DNA of 64,000 nucleotides from an uncultured Flavobacteriaceae bacterium (GTDB taxonomy: Bacteria > Bacteroidota > Bacteroidia > Flavobacteriales > Flavobacteriaceae): contig CANLWB010000001.1 of the NCBI GenBank assembly GCA_947494695.1, positions 186,001 through 250,000 on the forward strand. The letters run 5' to 3'. A model generated the notes under the pieces. The model saw nothing but the letters and a program-made list of their open reading frames with translations, was not told the DNA's origin and ran no database searches. Positions 28,601 through 35,421 of the stretch are shown in pieces. Made by a program: the position numbers and the translations under genes. Within the stretch, counting starts at the first letter, position 1; each line of letters begins with the position of its first letter.

Positions 28601-28973
28601 AACAGGGACATATTTTGATTTAAGGCAAGGAGACTATGAGTTTCAGTCTGAACCCGGAAAGTTTAATAGTCGTCTGGAGATTGTTTTTCAAAATGAGTCT
28701 AAGACTTTGAGTACGGAAGAAGCAACATTTACCGAGAACTATATTTATTATAAAAATAAGACCAATACCTTGTATGCGAAAAAATTGAGCAGTGAAGTGA
28801 AACGATTGGCTGTAATTAACATGAGAGGACAAACGATATTGGAGGATGAAAATGTTTCCAGAAATAGACTAGAGAGTGGCTATAAGTTTAGCAATATGGC
28901 AACCGGAGCTTATATCGTTTGTATGCGAACAGAAACGAATGAAGTACTCACTAAAAAAATTGTTTTAAATTAA
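25659..28973 (+). CDS. LamG-domain surface protein with type IX secretion sorting signal
   Basis: An 1104-residue secreted protein: signal peptide about 1-27 (FFLTIKGITHAQ), a beta-sandwich region at about 35-240 rich in Thr/Ser/Asn, a LamG/concanavalin A-like domain (about 243-415, DFDGVNDYVDRS, MMSWIKLD, FEIGRN, SIYECRVFSKAL), a T9SS-protein middle, and a C-terminal Por sorting domain (about 1025-1104, SSEVKRLAVINMRGQTILE ... TGAYIVCMRTETNEVLTKKIVLN). It should be exported by the type IX system and attached or released at the surface; adhesion or glycan binding is a plausible but unproven role. Flanking gaps carry no partner gene. Confidence 0.88.
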   Translation: MKTYTINLGQVYLFVLFFLTIKGITHAQLHSPPACGENFTLDWSSAPSATNEFNWLAAGVLSNTFNNVDNSGIDFTVTFTGETGTLGVWGGTQTPKVGTSASGSSLENLDLVTNGFSSTGITCTITFSTPIYALSFDLSHVNSNGTNGDMYTITATTTNGDTLFPTFTSSPTPSYTINNSTGVVDANASSTSGTNAIVGVNFLDEDYIESVTFLWQNCSSCSPNVMHGSGLGNFSFCIPQTLDFDGVNDYVDRSAFLGGKSEVTMMSWIKLDAGSDGGEIIGQRNFRLYVDSNKNLKGFVRTDSGLSISTPDLSLATLSDNLWYHVSLKYNGNTGDITLDLNGESIWSYSDVSIIGTTLNNEAEWNSDHDFEIGRNTELNNNYFEGSIYECRVFSKALTVSQLQRQVNQEIENNLGNVRGTIIPKDIEGLLWNDLELYYKMGVIETGYTPDSSNSNVDGHLNNMRTYQEYTAPLPYVTTSFCNGNWTDSNNWVHGDVWDISAIPSESAIIQIQGNIQLNTDISTVGLIIDSGGTLEVSNDSGVFNSWYLELNGTLDLEDDCQLIQSTNSDLVTSATGKLLRRQEGTSNMFRYNYWSSPVGTLGATSLTDNNSSTNNANNTSYNLNMIKDESGVNLSFTSGYHEVGKISSYWIFTFKNGLTYWDWASVSPGTPLEPGVGYTQKGTGNAGTQQQYIFEGKPNNGTILVNVTDTGGPGSVTSVSKTEYLLGNPYPSALDIHKFIDDNAGVIDGTLKLWQHWGGDSHYLDEYLAGYAQVNKLGSVRAYQFVGFYGAHNGSMDGTITPSKYLSVGQGFVTEIIADGNVEFNNSQRVFIKESDADGSYNNGSTFVKSAQTKSKKGSDDANASAKEEGDNTNPMQKIRLEFKSIVGPDTRRELLLGFSDNTTDGFDYGYDAECDDINNNDLNLNLEGKNMNIQAYGPLSSEKVVPLNFKSSADNTFVISITDMEHIDEDQDIFIKDNLTGTYFDLRQGDYEFQSEPGKFNSRLEIVFQNESKTLSTEEATFTENYIYYKNKTNTLYAKKLSSEVKRLAVINMRGQTILEDENVSRNRLESGYKFSNMATGAYIVCMRTETNEVLTKKIVLN

Positions 28974-29010
28974 TTTAAACCTTGATGTAGAAGTAAGATG
29001 CTACACGGCC

Positions 29011-29040
29011 TGCCCGTCCGGCAGGCGGGCGTTCTGAATG
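29011..29040. repeat. GC-rich palindromic repeat, copy A
   Basis: GCCCGTCCGG-C-AGGCGGGC followed by GTTCTGAATGA is repeated at 58703-58732 with a single C/T change over about 31 bases. GCCTGCC (29009-29015) and GGCAGGC (29019-29025) form an internal hairpin, with GCCCG/CGGGC as an alternative pairing. Copy A lies 40 bases after the stop of the LamG protein gene, in the gap before the DUF5689 gene; a GTCATTCTG fragment follows at about 29095. Confidence 0.75.
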
Positions 29041-29219
29041 AAGGTGTTTCTAGACGATAATGCTTTATAGTCAAGGTGTTGAAAAACGGTCATTCTGGAT
29101 GATCTCTAGAAATTAAATCGTTCTTTTTGGTGCTACTCCAACCTTTGATTTGTATTTTTCTTTTTATAGCAATTTCAAAGAAATAGTCATAATAGATAAA
29201 TTTCGAACTTAAGGAAGAT

Positions 29220-30641
29220 TTAAAACGAACAATCAATACGCACCTCATCTAACTCGTAAACACCATCGAAGATTTGGTGCCCGCTACCAGTATATCTAAA
29301 AGCAATATGTATAGTACCGGAAATACATGATAAATCTACATTTCCGGAGTTAAACCAGGGCACAAAAGAATCGGTGTCTTTTACAACATAAGCGGCTGAT
29401 AATATTTTCCAGGTAGCCTGTTTTAGATGCTCTGGGTTGCCATCCCAATCAGGTGCATACAAAACTTCAAGGTAGCTGCTGTCTGCTAAACTATTGGAGG
29501 TTTTAAAGTGCAAAGTCTCTCCGTCATGTTCATCCATATTAATTGCAGGTGTTATGAGCCAACCTATATTACTAAGGTCTCCGGAACTTGCCGATTTAAA
29601 TCGGGCCGATCTTCCTAGAGACGCATTGGTCGAAGTTGAAGAATACGCTTTCCATCCCAGGTTCCCCGCTTCAGTGTAGTTGGTCCATCCATTTCCTGTA
29701 ATTAATTTATTGTTTTTTTGAGATTCGAAATCTTCGTAAAATAAATTTACGGTTCCCCGACTTGACGCTAATCCACAGTCCATTTCCAGAGGGTCGCAGC
29801 GCTCATCCAAATCAAAAATAATGTCAGAAGAACGATTTAAAATAAGCACATTAAAATGATCCCTATAATCTCTACTGAAAATTCCCTGAATACTACCTTT
29901 ATGTTTTGGAACCACTAAAGATTTAAAATTAGAAAAGCTACTTGTTTGTAACAAAATAGAAGCCCCGGATTCGCAGTTTTCTAAAACTCTTAAACCATCA
30001 AAATCGTCTGTAGATTCACCAGCATAGGTAAGCCCTAAATTAAACCTGTTTATTTGTAGGTTATCTACTTGGATTAAGGTGTTTTCATCGCTTTCTGTTA
30101 AATGAATTAATGAACTAATTTTAGGAGTGATTTCTGCCACCTCCGGGGTTCTTAAAATTATATTTCTGTATTCAAATTCTTGTATTTGTTCTATTCTTGA
30201 ATCTTCACCTTTTCCAATAGTTAAAACACCTTGAGATTCTCCAATGGTTAATCCTTTGAGTTTTACATACACTTTTCTCCCAAATTCAAAGGTGTCTGAT
30301 AGGTTTCCAACATTGATTTCCAATTTAAGTCCCAGTCTTGGATCGTTTTCCGGGTTACTATTATTGGTTTTATTTTGAATAATAAGTTCCTTGAAGAAAT
30401 TCCCTGCACGATCACTCGAAATAACATAACCTTCAATGTATAAATCTTCATTAATAATGACTATTTGGCGGCCGTCATTTACAGCTTGTTCATACCTTTC
30501 ATAAATAGCTTTAAACGTGGTGAACTGACTTCTAGGAATATCCACACTTGGGAAATCATTGGGAGCAGGGATACTATAATCTTCTTCTACACAAGACATA
30601 AGTATCATAGTAATTACTAATATTAAAATTCTGGTTATCAT
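29220..30641 (-). CDS. DUF5689 and choice-of-anchor-like lipoprotein
   Basis: A 473-residue predicted lipoprotein: signal ending in MILMSCVEEDYS, with two Glu and an Asp after the lipid cysteine. Residues about 38-270 fit DUF5689 (FKAIYERYEQAVNDGRQIVII, DLYIEGYVISSDRAGNFFKELIIQ), an OB-like domain typical of Bacteroidota extracellular proteins; residues about 300-470 form a jelly-roll, choice-of-anchor J-like domain (FYEDFESQ, GWLITPAI, DGVYELDEVRIDC). It begins 7 bases after the TonB receptor stop. It likely sits on the cell surface as the receptor's partner, binding its substrate; the ligand is not known. Confidence 0.85.
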   Translation of the reverse strand: MITRILILVITMILMSCVEEDYSIPAPNDFPSVDIPRSQFTTFKAIYERYEQAVNDGRQIVIINEDLYIEGYVISSDRAGNFFKELIIQNKTNNSNPENDPRLGLKLEINVGNLSDTFEFGRKVYVKLKGLTIGESQGVLTIGKGEDSRIEQIQEFEYRNIILRTPEVAEITPKISSLIHLTESDENTLIQVDNLQINRFNLGLTYAGESTDDFDGLRVLENCESGASILLQTSSFSNFKSLVVPKHKGSIQGIFSRDYRDHFNVLILNRSSDIIFDLDERCDPLEMDCGLASSRGTVNLFYEDFESQKNNKLITGNGWTNYTEAGNLGWKAYSSTSTNASLGRSARFKSASSGDLSNIGWLITPAINMDEHDGETLHFKTSNSLADSSYLEVLYAPDWDGNPEHLKQATWKILSAAYVVKDTDSFVPWFNSGNVDLSCISGTIHIAFRYTGSGHQIFDGVYELDEVRIDCSF

Positions 30642-30647
30642 GTTATT

Positions 30648-33449
30648 TTAAAAATTCACATATAGGTTTAAAAAATAGGTCGCACCTCTACCATACCAAT
30701 ATTTGGAACCAAAAACGGGTTTGTCGAGAGCTTGGTCGTCCCGTAATTGCCTGTAATTGGCTTGTCTCCCTTGCTCGAACCCTCCTGTTTTATAAATCTG
30801 GTCAAGAACATTATTTATACTGGCAAAAAAACCGATATAATATGTTTTGATGCGCCATGACTTACCTCCAACCAGGTTAACAAGCATGTAATCGTTAAAC
30901 GATTCTTGCTTTAATAACCTCCCGGCAATAGATGCGTCGTAGTCAATAAACGGTAAACCATCGACATCCTTAAAAAAGTTATCGGTACGGGTTAACGGAC
31001 TTATATCAACATAGATGTCTCTAAAGACATTAGCTGTCGCTCCAAACCACCAATAGTCTGGATCGCGATATTCGAAACCTAGAGAATACGCTTGATGTGG
31101 TCCTACGGCCAGCTTATAGCCTTTGAGTTTCGAGGTTCCCAAGTAAGCATTCTCAAATCGATCTGAAGATAGGTATACATGAGGATTATTAGCATAGGTA
31201 TATCGTCCTAAGGCAGCCGCTCCTTTTAGTTTTATGGTTGATGTGACCTGAGTTTCGATCCCCAATTCGGCTCCCATGTAATGTTTATCGATGCCCTGTA
31301 GGATCTCTTGAACGAACTCGGTATTATCATTGCCAGACTGTTGCGTTCCAGACGCGGCAATAACATGACCAATGCCATCGGCAAAAAAGAAAGAGATCTC
31401 ATTGGCATCTTTTACTTTTGTATAAAACCCTGTAAGTCTGGATTTAACTTTAGAAGCTCTAAAGATATAACCCGCATCCAGAGACAAGATGTTTTCCTCG
31501 GATATGTTTGGAACAATATTGTGATTGGCTCTCACATTCGAATATGTATTTCTAATGGATGGAGCTTTTACAATATATCCACCATTAATGTTTATAAGGT
31601 GTTTTCCTGTTATTTTGTATGTCATACCCGATTTTAGACCAAACCCCGTAAATGATAAAGCTTCTCCTTTTCCTAAAGTATTATTTTGAAATGCCTCATG
31701 TTCAAATAAACCTTCTCTTTGATATTGTGTATTGGTTATTTGAGAGGACACAAAAAAGTCTAGCGTGTTATACGTAAACTGTAATTGCGCAAAGCTAGAA
31801 GCGATATTTGCATACATGTTATAGTTATAGCTATAAATGTCGTTTACATTAAGAACGGTATTGGGTTTCCTTAAATCGTATTGAACACCATCAAAACTAT
31901 CGACATTTAAAAACCCAGGACCTCCAAGAAGATCTAATACCTGAGCATAATTTTCAGATTTTAGCCTTTTGTAGTTTAGTGATGCGCTAAGTGTAAGATG
32001 TTCGCTAAGTTCACTGTTTAAAATGGTATTAAAAGTGATCTGTTTGTCATCCACTCGATCTTCGTACATCATGTAGGTCGCCTGTCGTCCTTGTGCAGCG
32101 TCGATTACATTGGTTTGATACATCAGTTGCCAATCTATTTGACCACCTTGTGCAAATGTCTGTTGGGCACCATAAGCGAATTCAAGGTCATCGGGAAAAT
32201 TCCTTTCAAAATAGCTTGGGAGCTTTTGGTAGTATGTTGGGCTTGGGTTTTTACCACCATTTTCAAAAGTAATGATGCCTTCATTATTTTGAATGCTTGT
32301 CGCTCCGCCATAGGCTAAACGGCTATTGCCCAACTTACCAAACTGATAGGCGAGATTGGTATTTAGTGTTGTTTTTCCTGTAATAGTCAGGAAATGGTTT
32401 AACATGACAATGGGTTCTTCAACCTCCTTAATTCTGGAATTACGTTTTTCGCCGCCCTGCCAGCCCCAATATTCATTGTACTTAACACCTTTTAAATTAT
32501 AAACCTCCTGTGTGTTTGGTGAGGATTTGCCTCTTTTATTGGGACTATAAATGCCAGTGAAATTTATACTTTGCTTATCACCAATTTGTTTTTCTACAGA
32601 AACGAAAACTGAATTCGAACGATACAAAGAAGCATCGTAATATCCTTCATGACCCCAACGCCTTCCAAGAGATAGAACGTAGGCCCATTTACTTTTTAAA
32701 ACCCCTGAAGCATAGGTAGTCATAAATCTGTTGGAATAGCTTCGGTTAGAGTTAGAAAAGGTAACACGTCCACCAGAAGGCATTTGAGAGGCTCGGGTAT
32801 TGATGTTAATCGTCCCTAAAAGACCACCAAAGTTATATTGGGATGCCGCTAGTCCAGAACTAAGTTCTTGATTGCGCATGACATCGTTTAAGCCTCCCCA
32901 ATGACTCCATTGAGGCCGCCCATTAAACACCTTGTTCATTTCAATACCATTAATTAAAATGGTACTTTGATCGGCATCTAGGCCTCTCAATCTAAAAAAC
33001 GACGAGCTAAAGTCGAACGCTGCAGTGCGTTGAAACACATCTGGCGATGCCTGCAATAGCCCTGAAATGTTACCCAGACCAATGGTGTCATCATCAAGTT
33101 CGTCGTCAGAAAGGTTAATGGTATATAGATCTTTAAACGCGGTATTATCCAACTCTAAAATCATATCCCTTATATCGACTGTCTGTAATGCATCAACAAC
33201 AATGGAATAGCGCCCTGTTAGGTACCCTGTTTTTGAAATTTTTAAAATCTGTTCTCCAAGAGGAACCTGTACTGAAAAAGAAAACACCCCGTTGGCATTC
33301 GATGTGGTTTCTATAGGGGTGCCTTCAATAGTAATGCTGGCATTTTCTATAGGTAGCCATGTTCCCGACTCCTTTATGCTTCCTTTTATAAGCGTTTGTT
33401 GAGCGAGTAAGGTTAAAGTAGAAAATAGATTAAACAGAACGAGGGACAT
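30648..33449 (-). CDS. TonB-dependent receptor paired with DUF5689 lipoprotein
   Basis: A receptor of about 933 residues from the ATG at 33449: signal peptide (MSLVLFNLFSTLTLLAQ), carboxypeptidase-regulatory-like domain (GSIKESGTWLPIENASITIEG), plug (LRGLDADQSTILINGIEMN, GGLLGTININTRASQ) and a long barrel ending YFLNLYVNF. The open frame extends to a TTG at 33530, but that codon is part of the promoter box TATATTTG, so the extension is not real. It is cotranscribed with the DUF5689 lipoprotein and lies divergent from a secreted nuclease-fold enzyme. A role in taking up products of that enzyme is inferred from the neighbourhood. Confidence 0.9.
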   Translation of the reverse strand: MSLVLFNLFSTLTLLAQQTLIKGSIKESGTWLPIENASITIEGTPIETTSNANGVFSFSVQVPLGEQILKISKTGYLTGRYSIVVDALQTVDIRDMILELDNTAFKDLYTINLSDDELDDDTIGLGNISGLLQASPDVFQRTAAFDFSSSFFRLRGLDADQSTILINGIEMNKVFNGRPQWSHWGGLNDVMRNQELSSGLAASQYNFGGLLGTININTRASQMPSGGRVTFSNSNRSYSNRFMTTYASGVLKSKWAYVLSLGRRWGHEGYYDASLYRSNSVFVSVEKQIGDKQSINFTGIYSPNKRGKSSPNTQEVYNLKGVKYNEYWGWQGGEKRNSRIKEVEEPIVMLNHFLTITGKTTLNTNLAYQFGKLGNSRLAYGGATSIQNNEGIITFENGGKNPSPTYYQKLPSYFERNFPDDLEFAYGAQQTFAQGGQIDWQLMYQTNVIDAAQGRQATYMMYEDRVDDKQITFNTILNSELSEHLTLSASLNYKRLKSENYAQVLDLLGGPGFLNVDSFDGVQYDLRKPNTVLNVNDIYSYNYNMYANIASSFAQLQFTYNTLDFFVSSQITNTQYQREGLFEHEAFQNNTLGKGEALSFTGFGLKSGMTYKITGKHLININGGYIVKAPSIRNTYSNVRANHNIVPNISEENILSLDAGYIFRASKVKSRLTGFYTKVKDANEISFFFADGIGHVIAASGTQQSGNDNTEFVQEILQGIDKHYMGAELGIETQVTSTIKLKGAAALGRYTYANNPHVYLSSDRFENAYLGTSKLKGYKLAVGPHQAYSLGFEYRDPDYWWFGATANVFRDIYVDISPLTRTDNFFKDVDGLPFIDYDASIAGRLLKQESFNDYMLVNLVGGKSWRIKTYYIGFFASINNVLDQIYKTGGFEQGRQANYRQLRDDQALDKPVFGSKYWYGRGATYFLNLYVNF

Positions 33450-33527
33450 TTTTTTTAACGTACTTCGCTTTTCTTCGATTAAAAATAGGCTCACCTTAAT
33501 CTTGTCATTTTTAATTTTTTGATTCGG

Positions 33528-33535
33528 CAAATATA
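33528..33535 (-). promoter_or_regulatory. Putative -7 box of the receptor / DUF5689 operon
   Basis: Minus strand TATATTTG matches TAnnTTTG exactly. It lies about 79 bases upstream of the chosen ATG at 33449 and 75 bases from the divergent nuclease-fold gene, so the two units share one regulatory gap. Confidence 0.5.
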
Positions 33536-33609
33536 TATTATTTTGTAAGAAAAAACATATAAAAATTATAAAAGAGATTGTTTGCTTTTATATAATGCTT
33601 TAGAAACTT

Positions 33610-34683
33610 ATGAAACGTCACTATCTATGGTTGCTTGTTCTATGTTGTTACCCAATAAGGAACATGTATGGACAAGAAAAAAAGCAGTTTAGAATTCATA
33701 CCGTAGCTTTTTACAATTTGGAAAACCTGTTTGACACGATTAACGATCCTAATAAATATGATGAAGCCAGTCCCATTATGCGATTAAAGGTTAATCGTCG
33801 TAATATCTATGAAAGGAAGATAAAAAACATGGCTCGTGTTATTGCCGATATTGGATCGGAGGTTACAAATAATAGTCCCGCGATCCTTGGAGTTGCAGAA
33901 ATTGAAAATCATAACGTTCTTGAGGACCTCGTAAAGGATACTTTGCTCATGCATAAAGATTATGGTATTGTTCATTTTAACTCTCCGGATGCCAGAGGTA
34001 TTGATGTTGCTTTATTGTACCAAAAAAGAATATTTACGCCATGGTATACTAGCAAACATACACTCAAAATTTATGAACATACCGGAAGACGAATCTATAC
34101 AAGAGATCAGTTGTTGGTTAGTGGTGATTTAGAAGAAGAGCCCATTCATATTTTAATAAATCATTGGCCATCACGACGGGGTGGTGAGGCTAAAAGTGAA
34201 CAAAAGCGTATTGCTGCTTCAAAATTGAATAAACGTATTGTAGATTCTCTTCAGTCTTTAGATCCGTATGCCAAAATATTTATTATGGGGGATTTAAATG
34301 ACAATCCCACAAATAAGAGCGTTAAAGCTATTCTAAAAACTAGCAGAGACAAAAAAAGCCTCCCTCTTAAAGGTCTTTATAATCCGTTTGAAGTCTATTT
34401 TAGTAAAGGTTTAGGAACCACTGCATATCGAGACTCCTGGAGTTTATTTGACCAAATTATAGTAAGCAAACCACTTCTTAAAAAAGACTTTTCCACGTTT
34501 CGTTTTTATAAAGCTGGAATATTTAATAAACGTTATTTAACTCATAGACATGGACGGTACAAGGGCTACCCTAAACGTAGTTTTGATCACAGTGGGTTTA
34601 CCAATGGATTTAGCGATCATTTCCCTGTTTATATGTACGTGATTAAGGAACTGCCGTTCTCGCCTAGATCGGTATCTAATTAA
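33610..34683 (+). CDS. Secreted endonuclease/exonuclease/phosphatase family enzyme
   Basis: A 357-residue protein with a signal peptide (MKRHYLWLLVLCCYPIRNMYGQ) and a full EEP (DNase I-like) domain: AFYNLENLFDT with the metal Asn, GVAEIENHNVLEDL with the metal Glu, ILINHWPSRRGG with the first active-site His, FIMGDLNDNP with Asp and Asn, and a C-terminal SDHFPVYMYVI with the final catalytic His. All catalytic residues are kept, so it should be an active Mg-dependent phosphodiesterase or phosphatase outside the cytoplasm. Nucleic acid is the most common substrate, but sphingomyelin- or phosphoinositide-like substrates cannot be excluded. Confidence 0.88.
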   Translation: MKRHYLWLLVLCCYPIRNMYGQEKKQFRIHTVAFYNLENLFDTINDPNKYDEASPIMRLKVNRRNIYERKIKNMARVIADIGSEVTNNSPAILGVAEIENHNVLEDLVKDTLLMHKDYGIVHFNSPDARGIDVALLYQKRIFTPWYTSKHTLKIYEHTGRRIYTRDQLLVSGDLEEEPIHILINHWPSRRGGEAKSEQKRIAASKLNKRIVDSLQSLDPYAKIFIMGDLNDNPTNKSVKAILKTSRDKKSLPLKGLYNPFEVYFSKGLGTTAYRDSWSLFDQIIVSKPLLKKDFSTFRFYKAGIFNKRYLTHRHGRYKGYPKRSFDHSGFTNGFSDHFPVYMYVIKELPFSPRSVSN

Positions 34684-34707
34684 TTAAAATTATGGGGTTT
34701 AGTGTGG

Positions 34708-34727
34708 ATTCCTGCCTTCGCAGGAAT
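34708..34727. repeat. Palindromic repeat (ATTCCTGC-CTTC-GCAGGAAT)
   Basis: Perfect 8-bp arms with a 4-base loop, followed by GAC. The core CCTGCCTTCGCAGGAATGAC matches the copy at 4105-4124. Found 25 bases after the stop of the nuclease-fold gene; a weaker G/C-rich inverted repeat (34760-34770 with 34803-34813, one mismatch, then T-run) follows and may be the real terminator. Confidence 0.65.
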
Positions 34728-34886
34728 GACAAAATCGAGATTCCTTTTACCTTTATTAAAAAAGGGGAGGGTACTTAAAATTCACCTGAACGAATAAATA
34801 ATCCTCTCCTTTTCTTAGAGTATTAAAAGGTTCTGTTAGGAGGTCTTAATCTTACTGAAACAATGATCTAGTATGAGATGTTACAA

Positions 34887-35327
34887 TTAAGCCATCCAGG
34901 AACTCCAGGGTATTCTCGATAAAAATAATAGCAGAGCTATGGTATAAAAAATAGCTATGGTCTTTAATTTTGCTTTAGAGGTGAGCTTCTTCTTATGTTT
35001 AGAGTAACCTACAGTTATCAAAGCCACCCCAAGTATATTTACAAATGGGTGTTCTACAAGATATAGCCTTGCTAGGGGGTTACCCATAACTTCACCTCCA
35101 AGTTCACTCCACAATGCAAACCTAGGAGACACGAAATAAAGTATTAATCCAATGAGTAACTGTATATGAGATACGATTAGGGTAAACAACGATTTTCTAA
35201 AATCTTTGGCTTCGTATTCTTTATCTCCAAATGTTTTAATTAAAGCATTAGCAGTTGCAATAATTAGTACTAAAAGCACTAAATAGGCCCAGTAGGAGTG
35301 TAGCATCTTGACAATATCGTACATCAT
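34887..35327 (-). CDS. Small four-helix membrane protein, function unknown
   Basis: A 146-residue protein with four membrane helices (about 9-31, 46-66, 85-105 and 121-140). The sequence, e.g. IVSHIQLLIGLILYFVSP and GYSKHKKK, resembles a conserved flavobacterial family that databases often mislabel as cytochrome b or ribosomal protein L27. His53 in the second helix and His93 near the third are candidate cofactor ligands but nothing proves heme binding. It stands alone between two operons. Confidence 0.7.
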   Translation of the reverse strand: MMYDIVKMLHSYWAYLVLLVLIIATANALIKTFGDKEYEAKDFRKSLFTLIVSHIQLLIGLILYFVSPRFALWSELGGEVMGNPLARLYLVEHPFVNILGVALITVGYSKHKKKLTSKAKLKTIAIFYTIALLLFLSRIPWSSWMA

Positions 35328-35373
35328 TATAAGGTATTGGTTATTTCAACAAATGTACTAATTTAAAGCATAA

Positions 35374-35402
35374 AAAAACCGCTTCATTGAGGAAGCGGTT
35401 TT
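35374..35402 (-). terminator. Rho-independent terminator of the 35.4 kb TonB receptor gene
   Basis: AAAACCGCTTC (35375-35385) pairs exactly with GAAGCGGTTTT (35392-35402) around a 6-base loop. On the minus strand a T-run follows. It lies 20 bases after the receptor's stop. Confidence 0.85.
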
Positions 35403-35421
35403 AAATTGATAGAAATAATTT

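Noticed and set aside
33450-33530. N-terminal extension of the TonB receptor starting at TTG 33530
   Set aside because: The TTG is part of the -7 box TATATTTG, and the extension would block the signal peptide.
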